Notes under the pieces: model-generated
Database searches by the model: none
What the model saw: only the letters and a program-made list of their open reading frames with translations
What the model was told of the DNA's origin: nothing
In this document: piece after piece, positions 32,409-42,083 of the stretch
Layout of the letters: every line of letters begins with the position of its first letter
How positions within the stretch are numbered: position 1 is the stretch's first letter
Position numbers and translations under genes: made by a program
Assembly (NCBI RefSeq): GCF_030503435.1
Contig: NZ_JAUKPO010000005.1
Location: forward strand, 332,514-396,513
Length of the DNA stretch: 64,000 nt
From: Rhodocytophaga aerolata
GTDB lineage: Bacteria; Bacteroidota; Bacteroidia; Cytophagales; 172606-1
Reading direction: 5' to 3'

Positions 32409-35060
32409 CTACTGACTCTTGAGAACCTTTGCCGGATTACTTCTCGCTGCCTTCATCGTCTGCCAGCCGATCATACCAAATGAGATCAGCAATACCGCCA
32501 GTAAGCCAGCAAACAACTCGGTGAATTGCACGGGTGTATGGTAGGGAAAACGGGTGAGCACCACTTCTTTGAAGAACAGATACGTGAGAGGCAGAGCAAT
32601 AAGGGCAGATATCAACAGCAGCCATAGAAACCCGCGGCTCAGTAACAAGAGTAGGTTGCCGGTAGTGGCACCCAACACCTTCCGGATGCTGATCTCTTTT
32701 AGTCTTGTCTCGGTGGTGAATACCACCATGGCGAATAATCCCATCGATGCGATAGAAATGGCCAGGAACGAAAGGAAGCCAATGATCTTGATCATGGAGG
32801 ACAACTCGCTGTAGGCATCTTCTATTTCCTGGGTATAAAATTTAGCCTGAAAGGGATGTACACGATCAATTTTCTTCCATACCGACTCGATCTTAGCCAT
32901 GGTCGCCAGTATATCCGTACTTTGTATTTTGGCATTGATAATCCCCCGGTCTTCAGGTGTCCAGAACAGGAAGGCTACCGGCTCGATCAGGTTGTCGACC
33001 TTGCCATAATGAAAGTCTTTGATCACGCCAACAATTCTCATTTTGCGGCCAGTTACCTGGATATTACTGAAGGTAACCTCCTCCCCGATTGCTTTCCCGG
33101 GGTCGCCCGCAGCTATGTTGAACCGCTTTAATACTTGCTCGTTCACAATTACTTCCCTGGCGGCTTTGGCTGTGATGGGCCGTTCAATAAAATTTCTCCC
33201 GGCAATAAGCTTATATTCATGCAAAGGCAAATAGTTTTCATCCACGTGGTTGGTTAAGACCAGCGCAGAGTCACGCGAATCTTTGTAGGTCATATAGCCG
33301 CCCCAGGCATTCCCGACGCTGGTGATGATTAACGAGCGGGACAGTCCGGTAACTTCCGGCATCTCGCTTAGTTCTTTGAGAAATGCATCCGGTTTATTGC
33401 CCTGCATATGAATATTGAGGATATTTTCTGTGTTGAACCCCAGATCGAAAGCCAGAATATTTTTATACTGCACATAGCCGATGGCAGTTGTTGTGACAAA
33501 TATCAGGGTGAACGTGTATTGCATCACCACCAACGCACGCCTGAGTGTTGTGTGTTTGAACACTTTTAGCGCCGATACATTCCCGAGCGCCTGAATTGCG
33601 CTTACTTTCGAAAAGAATAGCGCAGGCAATAAGCCGGCAAGGACACCTACCGTAACCGAAAAAACAATAAAGGCGGTAATCATACCCGGCGTGAGCTCCA
33701 GCTTTACCGTGCGCTGCATCTCTGGAGCCAGGTTTATCAACTGCGGCCGCAATAGCAGAAATAGGCAGCAGGAAAGAACAAGAGCTGCCAGGGAAATCAT
33801 AACCGCCTCTGCCAGGAACTGTTGCCGGATGTGGCCTTTGCCGGCACCAATAGCTTTGCGAATACCCACTTCCTTGAAGCGGCGCATGGCACGGGCTATC
33901 GAAAGGTTCGTATAGTTGAAACAGGCAGACAATATCACCACCAGTGCAAGCCCGCCTAGAATCCAGAGCACAACCGGAGGCATATGCACCCGCACTGAGC
34001 CACGCATATCCCCGAGATTTTCTCCAACTACAATCTGATATAAAGGCAGAAGCTCGAGTTGGATTTTCGTGTTTTCTCCGGTTAGATTTTCCTCCTGTGC
34101 AATGGCATCAAGCTGCGACTGAATGGAAGTTTTATTGGCAACTGGAGGCAGCAGCAGGTACACGTAGTTAGAGCCCATGTTTGTCCATTTTTCAAAATTC
34201 TTGTCGTGCTTGTTGAGCTGCTGAGCCGTTGAGAGCGATACCAGGGCTTCAAAGTTGATGTGCGAAAAGAAAGGAACGTCCTTCATGACACCGGTCACCT
34301 GGTAGGCGAGTGTATCCAACTGGATTGCCTTGCCCAGCGCCCTTTCGTTACCAAAAAGCTTTTTCGCTGCTGTCTCTGTAAGAACAATTGAGTAAGGATC
34401 TCTCAGCGCATTCTCAGGATTACCTTCGAGCATGGGAAAAGTAAAAATTCTAAACAGAGACGGCTCCGCCCAGTATCCCTTCAGGGGAAGCAGATTGTCG
34501 CCAACCCTGGCATCCTGCGAAAAGTCGCGCACAATGGCCACTTCTTCAACGCCGGTTACTTTCTCCCGGATCAGCTTTCCTGTTTTTATGGAGGCAGAAG
34601 CAAACTTGCTGCTTTGTTCGCGGTTGGAAGTCAGAACGCTAGTAATGCGGTAAATCCTTTCTCCCTTTTGGTGGAACCGGTCGTAGGACCGCAGGTCGAG
34701 CACGAAGGCGATCAACAGTAACCCGACGGACATACTGATAGCCAGGCCAACGATGTTGATGAAGGAGAACAGCTTATTACGCATTAGGTTGCGTGCCGAT
34801 GTTTTAACGTAGCTTCCAATCATGATAGGGTTAATTAAAAAGTTGGCAAATGTTGGTTTTCGCACCGTATAACTTCTGAAGAATTTGAAGGCATCTATCA
34901 TATAAATCAACTTCGCCCGACGAGGCCCAACGGATTGTACATTGCGCTCGAAGTATTCGTTGAGGTCTCCGATCAAATCCTCGGCGAGGCCTGGCTTACA
35001 ATACCACGCTATAAATCGCTGTGCCCAATGAGGTGGTTTTGGTGTAGGCGGTGTGTTCAT
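32409..35060 (-). CDS. ABC transporter permease with prefix domain (MacB/FtsX-like, 883 aa)
   Basis: Large single-chain permease. Residues 1-75 form the cytoplasmic permease prefix domain 2 (WAQRFIAWYCKPGLAEDLIGD), followed by the first helix (FSFINIVGLAISMSVGLLLI), a MacB-like periplasmic domain, three helices (one with LALVVILSACFNYTNLSIA), and a second copy of the same plan ending LAVLLISFGMIGWQTMKAARSNPAKVLK. Such proteins in Bacteroidota often have no ATPase next door and may serve in peptide or lipid export or signalling. Its ATG overlaps the PadR stop by four bases, so both are translated together and PadR probably controls it. No ATPase is encoded here. Confidence 0.9.
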   Translation of the reverse strand: MNTPPTPKPPHWAQRFIAWYCKPGLAEDLIGDLNEYFERNVQSVGPRRAKLIYMIDAFKFFRSYTVRKPTFANFLINPIMIGSYVKTSARNLMRNKLFSFINIVGLAISMSVGLLLIAFVLDLRSYDRFHQKGERIYRITSVLTSNREQSSKFASASIKTGKLIREKVTGVEEVAIVRDFSQDARVGDNLLPLKGYWAEPSLFRIFTFPMLEGNPENALRDPYSIVLTETAAKKLFGNERALGKAIQLDTLAYQVTGVMKDVPFFSHINFEALVSLSTAQQLNKHDKNFEKWTNMGSNYVYLLLPPVANKTSIQSQLDAIAQEENLTGENTKIQLELLPLYQIVVGENLGDMRGSVRVHMPPVVLWILGGLALVVILSACFNYTNLSIARAMRRFKEVGIRKAIGAGKGHIRQQFLAEAVMISLAALVLSCCLFLLLRPQLINLAPEMQRTVKLELTPGMITAFIVFSVTVGVLAGLLPALFFSKVSAIQALGNVSALKVFKHTTLRRALVVMQYTFTLIFVTTTAIGYVQYKNILAFDLGFNTENILNIHMQGNKPDAFLKELSEMPEVTGLSRSLIITSVGNAWGGYMTYKDSRDSALVLTNHVDENYLPLHEYKLIAGRNFIERPITAKAAREVIVNEQVLKRFNIAAGDPGKAIGEEVTFSNIQVTGRKMRIVGVIKDFHYGKVDNLIEPVAFLFWTPEDRGIINAKIQSTDILATMAKIESVWKKIDRVHPFQAKFYTQEIEDAYSELSSMIKIIGFLSFLAISIASMGLFAMVVFTTETRLKEISIRKVLGATTGNLLLLLSRGFLWLLLISALIALPLTYLFFKEVVLTRFPYHTPVQFTELFAGLLAVLLISFGMIGWQTMKAARSNPAKVLKSQ

Positions 35061-35392
35061 ATGGAGCCTTCAAGATTAAAACCAGGAATAATGCGCCAGT
35101 ATCCTTCCCGTACTTGTTTAGCATTCATTAAAGAAGCTTTTCCGGCATGCGTCACTATGTAAAATCGCTTGCGTTTGCCACCCCTGGTGCTGGTAGCTTC
35201 TCCTAAGTGGCTTTTCACCAGGCCTTTTTCTTCCAGCCGGTTCAGCACGGCATGTACTACACCTAGTTTAGCCACGCGGCCTGTATGTTTTTCCAGTTCG
35301 TCACAGATAGCTACACTATAGGCATCATTCACCAGAGCGGCGATAGTCAGTAATACGAGTTCTTCAAACTCTCCCAGGTTGGTTCCCTTCAT
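35057..35392 (-). CDS. PadR family transcriptional regulator
   Basis: A 111-residue winged-helix protein: opening GEFEELVLLTIAAL, recognition segment in TGRVAKLGVVHAVLNRLEEKG, and wing with STRGGKRKRFYIVT, followed by AGKASLM of the PadR type. The last four bases overlap the permease start. PadR-permease pairs of this sort are common in Bacteroidota; the regulator usually represses the pair. Two direct repeats lie upstream and are candidate binding sites. Confidence 0.9.
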   Translation of the reverse strand: MKGTNLGEFEELVLLTIAALVNDAYSVAICDELEKHTGRVAKLGVVHAVLNRLEEKGLVKSHLGEATSTRGGKRKRFYIVTHAGKASLMNAKQVREGYWRIIPGFNLEGSI

Positions 35393-35417
35393 AGATTGAA
35401 TGATTAAGTATCTAAAT

Positions 35418-35460
35418 GTATGTAAAATTATTCTATTAATTCAGTATTTGTATGTAAAAT
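35418..35460. repeat. Direct repeat GTATGTAAAAT before padR
   Basis: Identical 11-mers at 35418-35428 and 35450-35460, 32 bp (three helical turns) apart, just upstream of the padR start and overlapping a TACATTTA promoter-like box on the minus strand. They may be PadR operators. Confidence 0.5.
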
Positions 35461-36110
35461 ATTTTTCCTACCTTGTTTTACTAAATTCAGAAATACACTG
35501 CCAAGCTATAATGATGTGAGCGGCAGTGATGGTAAGGCCTACTTAGCAAAAGCTGATGTTGACAGTGCATGAGTTTTTTAGAGAATCAGACGAAAGGACA
35601 CTGACCGAAAAATGGGAAATAAACAAAGGAATTATCTACAAAAATCTATAAAGTAATTGCTGAAAGATAGCTCCCTCCTTCCTGCTTTTCCTCATGTCAA
35701 AGCCACCACGTTAAGTACTGCTACACCCTTTTGTATGCTTCTTCTTCTAGCAAAAAAGAAAACAGCCAATTATAGCATATAGCCGGAAAAGGAACAGGTA
35801 GTTTAGTTACCCTTTAAGTACTCCATTGTACAGGTAGCTGCACACACGTGGAGAATAGGCGTAACTTTTCAACGTCACTATCGTATACCTGTCACATAAA
35901 TATATGTTGAACTAAACGAGTAGAAGGATGTTACGGAATATATTTAAAATTTTCATGTTTAGAAAGCTGATGAATCTGTTTTTTAGACGCACTTATCATA
36001 GATACTAACTTATGTTTAACCAGATAAAGAAAGCCCGGCAATAGCTGGGCTTTCCTATTTTTACCTTTTCTTCAGCCTAATTAGGTTAAAGAAATACTGC
36101 TTTTAACCAC
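35461..36110. other. Non-coding stretch with one hairpin
   Basis: No gene. AT-rich DNA with a stem-loop at 36030-36053 (separate entry). Frames are short and unlike protein. Confidence 0.5.
36030..36060 (+). terminator. Hairpin with T-rich tail
   Basis: AAAGCCCGGC (36030-36039), AATA loop, GCTGGGCTTT (36044-36053), one G-T pair, then CCTATTTTT. No gene ends before it, so it may be left from a lost gene. Confidence 0.6.
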
Positions 36111-36422
36111 TGGGATATATACTTTATTGTCAATGGGGATAGTATTCCTATCGCCCGCAACAACCGTGTTCAATACCTGGAAGAAAATATTGCATCGGAA
36201 AATCTACAACTCATCGAGGCAATCATGCCAGCCGGTATTCTTTCACAAACCCGTTACCCCGAAAGGTTCTTGAACGCCTTAAATCAACAAATAATCATTT
36301 CCCTTCGATCGGTGCTTACTTACAGGTTTTATTCTTCTTCATTTTTGTATGAAAAAATTAGGGAGTCTGGCAACGGGGATGCTATTTCCCAAGTTGAAAA
36401 TATAGCTAGCTATCGGGAGTGA
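36111..36422 (+). pseudogene. C-terminal remnant of an aldo/keto reductase
   Basis: The frame is open from 36090 to 36422. Translated, 36138-36290 reads SIPIARNNRVQYLEENIAS, then QLIEAIMPAG and RYPERFLNALN. This is the end of aldo/keto reductases, where PIPGT-K-x3-YLEEN is the cofactor loop. The GT/K positions of the loop are lost (ARNN) and the first 250 or so residues are missing. The tail after 36290 is not family sequence. Confidence 0.7.
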
Positions 36423-36678
36423 AAGCAGCGAGGTAGCTTGCAGATACCTATACGATGTTCCTTCTTTATCAAATTTCCGGTCAGCTACTCAACTATGCGT
36501 CCAACAGGCCGTATGGATCTGGTAGAGGTAAATGAGTATTACCAACCGAATCAGGACCGGTGCTGCCAAAATAAAAGTCCTCCATAAAGAAGCATAGGAA
36601 TAAGAAATAGGATTTAACTCCATCAACCCTTACTTTAGTAGCTCAACACTACTTATCGCATCAACTTTTTGTAAGTAA

Positions 36679-37722
36679 ATGATAAAAATAGTTTGGTTCC
36701 TATTCTTATTTGTATTGCTGCTGGGAACACTTGTCAGCTTTGGCCAACCAACAACGCTTAGCAGTAAAGTCACACCCAGGATGCGTGTCATCATAGATAA
36801 TGACTTTAGCGGTGACCCGGATGGTTTATTCCAATTAGCTCATCTGCTCTTATCTCCTTCTGTAGAGATAAGAGCGATTATTGGTTCCCACCTGAAAGTG
36901 GGCGATGGGTTTGACAACTCAACCACCCAAGCCCAGAATGCGGCCAAGAACGCCAGGGAACTGTTGCAAATCATGGAATGGAAAAGCAGCATCCCTGTCA
37001 TAGCCGGTTCGGATTTAGCTATGCCCAACGATAGTACGCCGGTAAAAAGTGAGGCTGTGGATTTTATCATCAAAGAAGCTTTACGGACTGATACCAAATT
37101 ACCTTTGTTTGTGCTTTGTGGAGCTGATCTTACAGAAATTGCTTCAGCTGTTTTAACTAACCCCCAGATTGCAAATAAACTTACCTTAGTTTGGATTGGC
37201 GGGCCTGAGTATAGTGATCTGGCTGTTCCGCCCCCCAACTATTCCAGTCCTGAATATAACCTGAATATAGATATTGCCGCTGCCAGGGTAATCTTTAACA
37301 AGTCTACCCTTATGCTTTGGCAAGTACCCAGGAATGCGTACCGGCAAGCTTTGTTACCTTATTCACAGCTACTATTAAAGGTGAAGCCGCAGGGAAAAGT
37401 GGGGAATTACTTATGTGAAGTGATTGAAACTTTAATGAGCAGAATAGGAAAGTATGGATTAAATATTGGCGAAACCTATGTTATGGGCGATAGCCCCCTG
37501 GTATTACTTACTGCCCTGCAATCCTCTTTTGAAGCAGATCCTTCATCAAGTGGGTATATAACTAAGATGGCTCCCAGGATCAATAATGCGGGTGAGTACA
37601 CCTTTAGCCATGATGGACGCCCTATTCGTGTATATGCACACCTGGACATAAATTTAATGTTTGCTGATTTTTTTGCCAAGCTCGAATTATATACCCAGCA
37701 AAGCCGCCCTAAAACCAAATAA
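36679..37722 (+). CDS. Secreted nucleoside hydrolase-like protein
   Basis: A 347-residue member of the inosine-uridine nucleoside hydrolase fold with an N-terminal signal peptide (ending LVSFGQP). The calcium-binding Asp cluster is present as IIDNDFSGDPDG; later parts keep VWIGGPEYSD and the NLNIDIAAARVIF segment with NxDxxA. The usual DTDxGxDD is modified, so it may act on ribosides or other glycosides outside the cytoplasm rather than on free nucleosides. It lies 200 bp before the GH39 gene on the same strand and might belong with it. Substrate not known. Confidence 0.82.
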   Translation: MIKIVWFLFLFVLLLGTLVSFGQPTTLSSKVTPRMRVIIDNDFSGDPDGLFQLAHLLLSPSVEIRAIIGSHLKVGDGFDNSTTQAQNAAKNARELLQIMEWKSSIPVIAGSDLAMPNDSTPVKSEAVDFIIKEALRTDTKLPLFVLCGADLTEIASAVLTNPQIANKLTLVWIGGPEYSDLAVPPPNYSSPEYNLNIDIAAARVIFNKSTLMLWQVPRNAYRQALLPYSQLLLKVKPQGKVGNYLCEVIETLMSRIGKYGLNIGETYVMGDSPLVLLTALQSSFEADPSSSGYITKMAPRINNAGEYTFSHDGRPIRVYAHLDINLMFADFFAKLELYTQQSRPKTK

Positions 37723-37920
37723 AAAATGAGTTGATCGTTTATTAACCTGACGTAAAATTTCATTATCAGTAGAGTAGTAATCCAAAGGCCTTTTCAATGG
37801 TTGAATATCAGTTCTTAAATGATGGAATTACGCAAATACTTCTTTGTTTGGAGAGTTTAATAGTTATTTTGTTAAAAGTAGTATAACTTAACTTTTCTGT
37901 TAACATGCAGCTATTCGTGT

Positions 37921-39633
37921 ATGAACACTTCTTTTATGAACCCACTTAAGCAGCTCATTGTCCTGCTGCTTCTGTTTATTTCTTGGGAAAATGCCTTCGG
38001 ACAAACTCAGCAGGTATCCGGCGTTAATATCCGGGTGGATCTGAACAAAGCTAAAGGCAAGATGGAACCTGTCTGGGCATGGTTTGGCTACGATGAGCCT
38101 AATTATACCTACATGAAAGATGGCAAAAAACTTTTGTCAGAGCTAGCTGCCTTAAGTCCTGTACCGGTCTATGTCCGGGTGCATAATCTATTGACCACAG
38201 GAGATGGCACACCTGCATTGAAGTGGGGCTCAACCAATGCCTATAGGGAAGACAAGAAAGGCCGGCCTATTTACAACTGGTCCATTATCGATAGCATCTT
38301 TGATACCTATGTGGAGCGGGGCATGAAACCAATTGCCCAGATTGGCTTTATGCCAGAAGCGCTCTCTGTAAAGCCACAGCCTTACCGCCATTACTGGCAA
38401 CCCGGAAAGCCTTACAAAGAAATATACACCGGATGGGCGTATCCGCCTAAAGATTATAATAAATGGGCAGAGTTGGTTTATCAATGGGTAAAACATTGTG
38501 TAGCCCGCTATGGAGAAAAAGAAGTGGAAAGCTGGCTATGGGAACTGTGGAATGAACCCAATATTGACTACTGGCAGGGAACCGAAGAAGAATACCACAA
38601 ACTCTATGACTACACAGCTGATGCCGTCAAAAGAGCGCTTCCGGGTGCGAAAATGGGAGGCCCGGATTCTACTGGTCCCAGGTGGGATAAAGCCGCAAGC
38701 TTTCTTCGCAACTTTCTTGAACATTGCTTGCGGGGAAAAAACTATGCCACCGGCAAGGTAGGGGCTCCGCTTGATTTTATTGCTTTTCATGCCAAAGGAG
38801 ATCCCAAAGTAGTAGATAGCCATGTACGGATGAATATAGGAGCCCAACTAAAAGACATTTCCAAAGGTTTTGAGATCGTGGCTTCCTTTCCAGAGTTAAA
38901 ACAATTGCCTATTGTAATTGGGGAATCAGACCCTGAAGGATGTGCCGCCTGTGGCATGCAAACCAATCCTGAAAATGCTTACCGCAATGGCACTATGTAT
39001 TCCTCCTATACGGCTGCGTCTTTTGCCCGTAAATATGCACTTGCTGACCATTATGGTGTAAACTTTAAAGGGGCCGTCTCCTGGTCATTCGAGTTCGAAA
39101 ATCAGCCCTGGTTTTATGGGTTCCGTGACCTAGCTACCAACGGAGTGGACAAACCGGTGCTGAATGTATTTCGCATGTTTGGCATGATGCAAGGCCACCG
39201 GGTAGAAGTTACGAGTGATGGCGCTTATTCTTTAGCACAGGCACGGGATTCCAGTATCCGGGGCAGCAGGCCCGATATTGGCGCATTAGCTAGTAAAGAT
39301 ACCTCAACGGCTGCCGTCATGCTCTGGAATTACCACGATGATGATGTGGTTACACCTGCTCAAGTAGTAGAAGTACAGATAAACGGCTTCACAAAAGAAC
39401 AGGTACTGGTTACCCATTACCGGATTGATGGGCAACATAGTAATGCGTATGAAAGGTGGAAGAAAATGGGTTCACCCCAGCAACCAACCGCTGAGCAGAT
39501 TAACGAACTAGAACAATCCGGGCAGTTACACATGCTAAGCTCTCCGGCATGGATGAAAACCAAAGAAGGAGTGCTGTTAATTTCCATGCCCCTTCCGGCG
39601 CAGGCCGTTTCCTTGCTTAAAATTGACTGGTAA
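37921..39633 (+). CDS. Glycoside hydrolase family 39 (beta-xylosidase type)
   Basis: A secreted 570-residue enzyme with signal peptide ending near NAFGQT. The TIM barrel carries WELWNEPNI with the acid/base E212 and IGESDPEG with the nucleophile E335, as in GH39 beta-xylosidases. The C-terminal part (about 440-570) is the usual beta-sandwich (TAAVMLWNYHDDD). Start options are the ATG at 37921 or at 37936; both give a signal peptide. Together with the GH10 xylanase at 55993 it suggests xylan breakdown. The preceding gene encodes a nucleoside-hydrolase-like secreted protein. Confidence 0.88.
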   Translation: MNTSFMNPLKQLIVLLLLFISWENAFGQTQQVSGVNIRVDLNKAKGKMEPVWAWFGYDEPNYTYMKDGKKLLSELAALSPVPVYVRVHNLLTTGDGTPALKWGSTNAYREDKKGRPIYNWSIIDSIFDTYVERGMKPIAQIGFMPEALSVKPQPYRHYWQPGKPYKEIYTGWAYPPKDYNKWAELVYQWVKHCVARYGEKEVESWLWELWNEPNIDYWQGTEEEYHKLYDYTADAVKRALPGAKMGGPDSTGPRWDKAASFLRNFLEHCLRGKNYATGKVGAPLDFIAFHAKGDPKVVDSHVRMNIGAQLKDISKGFEIVASFPELKQLPIVIGESDPEGCAACGMQTNPENAYRNGTMYSSYTAASFARKYALADHYGVNFKGAVSWSFEFENQPWFYGFRDLATNGVDKPVLNVFRMFGMMQGHRVEVTSDGAYSLAQARDSSIRGSRPDIGALASKDTSTAAVMLWNYHDDDVVTPAQVVEVQINGFTKEQVLVTHYRIDGQHSNAYERWKKMGSPQQPTAEQINELEQSGQLHMLSSPAWMKTKEGVLLISMPLPAQAVSLLKIDW

Positions 39634-39857
39634 TTGACTGATTTGCACTTTAAGCCAAGTAATAGAAAAGGGCAGTTAGCTGCGATTCTTTATGGCCTTT
39701 TGCAGACAGATTGTGCTTAACTTATCGTCCTCCTTTTTGAAGGAAGTCCAGGCTGCACTTACCAGTTATGGAAGACTTGGTAACAAAAGATATGGGTTTA
39801 GCTAGTACATGCTGGGTAAGTATATATCCCAGTTAGCGAAGCAGCCCTGGAAGCTTA

Positions 39858-40499
39858 TTATTCATCCAATGGGAGTTTATTATTTGAAGGAACTGGCAGG
39901 TTCCAATGATACCGAAGGGCTAATATGCGTAAGGTAAAAGATACCGTTAAAGCAATAATGGCCACCCAATCGCCTGATATCCATTTGAGATAATTTCCCA
40001 GCACAACCAATAAAGCCCCCATAAGTGCCGCTGATGCATAAATCTCTTTTTCCAGAATAACCGGAACCCGGTTAAGCAACACATCGCGTATTACTCCCCC
40101 ACCTACGGCTGTAGTAATACCCAAAAGGACAGCTACCTCCCCATTGTGACCAAATAAAAGTGCTTTTTGCGCACCGGTTACAGCAAACAAGGCCAAGCCA
40201 ACAGAATCGAAGAATAGCACCGGGCGGTTAAGCCGCTCTACCATGGAAAATAAACCGACTGTCAACAAGGTAGCGATGATGGCTACCACCAGATAGGGCC
40301 AGTTGGTTAATCCGGCAGGTGGAATAGCACCAATGCAAAGATCACGGATAATGCCACCGCCACAGGCCACGATAAAGGCAATCGCACAGATCCCAAACAG
40401 GTCAAGGTTGCGTTTTCTTGCTGCGGTTGCCCCGCTTATAGCAAAGGCAAACGTACCTGCCAGATCAAGAAAATAATAGACGGACTGTAGTTTTTCCAT
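39858..40499 (-). CDS. Trimeric intracellular cation (TRIC) channel family protein, YicG/UPF0126
   Basis: A 213-residue membrane protein with about seven helices in two related halves. Each half has the glycine-rich turn: CGGGIIRDLCIGAIPP in the first and VGGGVIRDVLLNRVP in the second, the known TRIC signature. The opening YYFLDLAGTFAFAISGATAA is typical. Bacterial TRIC channels conduct K+ and other monovalent cations; a role in glycine handling is suspected for some. It is monocistronic and converges with the GH39 gene. Confidence 0.92.
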   Translation of the reverse strand: MEKLQSVYYFLDLAGTFAFAISGATAARKRNLDLFGICAIAFIVACGGGIIRDLCIGAIPPAGLTNWPYLVVAIIATLLTVGLFSMVERLNRPVLFFDSVGLALFAVTGAQKALLFGHNGEVAVLLGITTAVGGGVIRDVLLNRVPVILEKEIYASAALMGALLVVLGNYLKWISGDWVAIIALTVSFTLRILALRYHWNLPVPSNNKLPLDE

Positions 40500-40757
40500 G
40501 CTAATTACCCAATACCGTTTAATCGAACCAGGCTGCGGCGGCTGTCAGCATAGTCTGCAAGCCAGGTATTAATGTTGGATGTAATACCGGCGCAAATTTA
40601 GGTGAATGATTCCTAGGTAATATAGTTAGTTGATTATTATTTTTAGCTTCTAACTAGAGGGGTGACTATATCGTAAGAATACAGGCTACCATTCTACTCA
40701 TGCAGTTTTTATTTGCATCTTTGCAGGGGAGTGATCATCTATTTTTCATTGCATCCT

Positions 40758-41336
40758 ATGTACGAATTATTCTTCGAACACTTTACTAAAAAAGTGGCCC
40801 TTACCAAAGAAGAAGAGCAGCAGATACAAACGTACTTAACGCCAAAAAAACTTCGTAAAAAACAGTACTTGCTGCAGGAAGGAGATGTTTGCAAAGCCAT
40901 CGCCTTCGTAGAAAAAGGCGTGCTCAGGCAATACTCTGTCGATGAGGCAGGCAATGAACATATTCTACAATTTGCCCTGGAAGGCTGGCTCATCTCTGAT
41001 CTGTATAGTTTTCTTACCGGTGAACCGGCCTCCTACCATATCGATGCCCTGGAAGATTCCGAGCTCGTGCTCATCAGCCAAACCGCACATGAGCAACTGT
41101 TGACAAACGTACCTAAGTACGAAACCTTTACAAGGCTTACTATAACAGGTGCCTATATAGCCATGCAACGAAGACTAACCTCTATTATCAGCTTACCCGT
41201 GGAAGAACGCTATATGGGTCTTACCAGCCTCTATCCGGATATCGTTCAGCGAGTGCCTCAACATATGATTGCTTCCTATATGGGACTTACGCCCGAAACA
41301 TTGAGCCGTATCCGGAGAAGATTGTCGTCTCAATAA
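40758..41336 (+). CDS. Crp/Fnr family transcriptional regulator
   Basis: A 192-residue regulator: an N-terminal cyclic-nucleotide-binding-like barrel (residues 25-115, YLLQEGDVCKAIAFVEKG) and a C-terminal helix-turn-helix (VPQHMIASYMGLTPETLSRIRRRL). It lacks the Arg-Ser of the cAMP pocket, as do most small Bacteroidota members. The ATG at 40758 is chosen over one at 40713 since the extra residues are not family-like. It lies 250 bp upstream of a doxX-VOC block on the same strand and may control it. Confidence 0.9.
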   Translation: MYELFFEHFTKKVALTKEEEQQIQTYLTPKKLRKKQYLLQEGDVCKAIAFVEKGVLRQYSVDEAGNEHILQFALEGWLISDLYSFLTGEPASYHIDALEDSELVLISQTAHEQLLTNVPKYETFTRLTITGAYIAMQRRLTSIISLPVEERYMGLTSLYPDIVQRVPQHMIASYMGLTPETLSRIRRRLSSQ

Positions 41337-41444
41337 TATTCTCTTTCCTCCCTTCTTTCCCTCCGCTTTGTCACTGCCGTTTCATTGATTTAAATCAATG
41401 CTTTTTCTTGCGTTCAGTCAATGCAGAAGGGCATGGCCTCGCCG

Positions 41445-41452
41445 TATCTTTG
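41445..41452 (+). promoter_or_regulatory. -7 box before the small ORF and doxX
   Basis: TATCTTTG fits TAnnTTTG; the start would be near 41459, 27 nt before the ATG at 41486. No TTG is at the usual distance, as is common for regulated promoters. Confidence 0.45.
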
Positions 41453-41485
41453 CTATATAAAATTGTAGACTAAAAAAGATACCTC

Positions 41486-41587
41486 ATGAAAACGAAACAA
41501 ACCATCGCCATCATAGTGAGGTACGCATCAAAGCAGATGGAGAGTTTGTTCAAAATAAGTAAACAACCTAAACCTTTTAACCGATGA
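41486..41587 (+). CDS. Short ORF overlapping the doxX start (33 aa)
   Basis: The frame opens MKTKQTIAII and its TGA overlaps the doxX ATG (ATGA), the classical sign of coupled translation. The first ten residues look like the start of an NAD(P)-binding oxidoreductase, but the glycine loop is missing and the rest (VRYASKQMESLF) is unlike it. It may be a remnant of a deleted gene whose end still couples translation, or a true leader peptide. The frame +1 ends in a protein-like EVRIKADGEFVQNK, favouring an internal deletion. Confidence 0.4.
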   Translation: MKTKQTIAIIVRYASKQMESLFKISKQPKPFNR

Positions 41588-42006
41588 AGAAGATACTCAC
41601 TGTAACGCCTGCGTCTCAGGCAACCGATCTGGCCTTGTTGATCGCCAGACTCGGCATAGGCACCTTGATGCTCACACATGGCATTCCCAAACTGGGCATG
41701 CTTCTATCAGCCGATCCACTACCCTTTCCTTCTGTAATGGGCATGAGCGCATCACTTTCCTTAAGCCTTGCTGTCTTTGCAGAAGTGATTTGCTCGCTGT
41801 TTCTATTAGCCGGTTTGGCTACCAGATTATCCGCTATTCCACTGCTTTTTACTATGGCCGTAGCCTTTTTATTTATTCATGCTGCAGACCCATTTGGTGT
41901 AAAAGAACCTGCGTTGCTTTACTTGCTGGGCTACCTCGTATTGTTGCTTGCAGGAGGAGGCAAATATTCCTTGGATTACTTGTTGCAAACAACCACTAGA
42001 AAATAA
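41584..42006 (+). CDS. DoxX family membrane protein
   Basis: A 140-residue four-helix inner-membrane protein. DoxX features are LALLIARLGIGTLMLTHGIPKL in pieces (IARLGIG and HGIPKLG), the central AEVICSLFLLAGLATRLSA, and HAADPFGVKEPALLYLLGYL with the conserved DPF and E. Related proteins join thiol or quinol redox reactions. It is translated right after a 33-codon frame and is followed 77 bp later by a VOC family gene, so the three form one operon, perhaps under the Crp/Fnr regulator upstream. Confidence 0.9.
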   Translation: MKKILTVTPASQATDLALLIARLGIGTLMLTHGIPKLGMLLSADPLPFPSVMGMSASLSLSLAVFAEVICSLFLLAGLATRLSAIPLLFTMAVAFLFIHAADPFGVKEPALLYLLGYLVLLLAGGGKYSLDYLLQTTTRK

Positions 42007-42083
42007 GCAGGTACGAAAGAATAACAAGCAACTGCCGTATCAATTATTGCATAAAATAACTCAAACACAAAAAACATTTAGCT

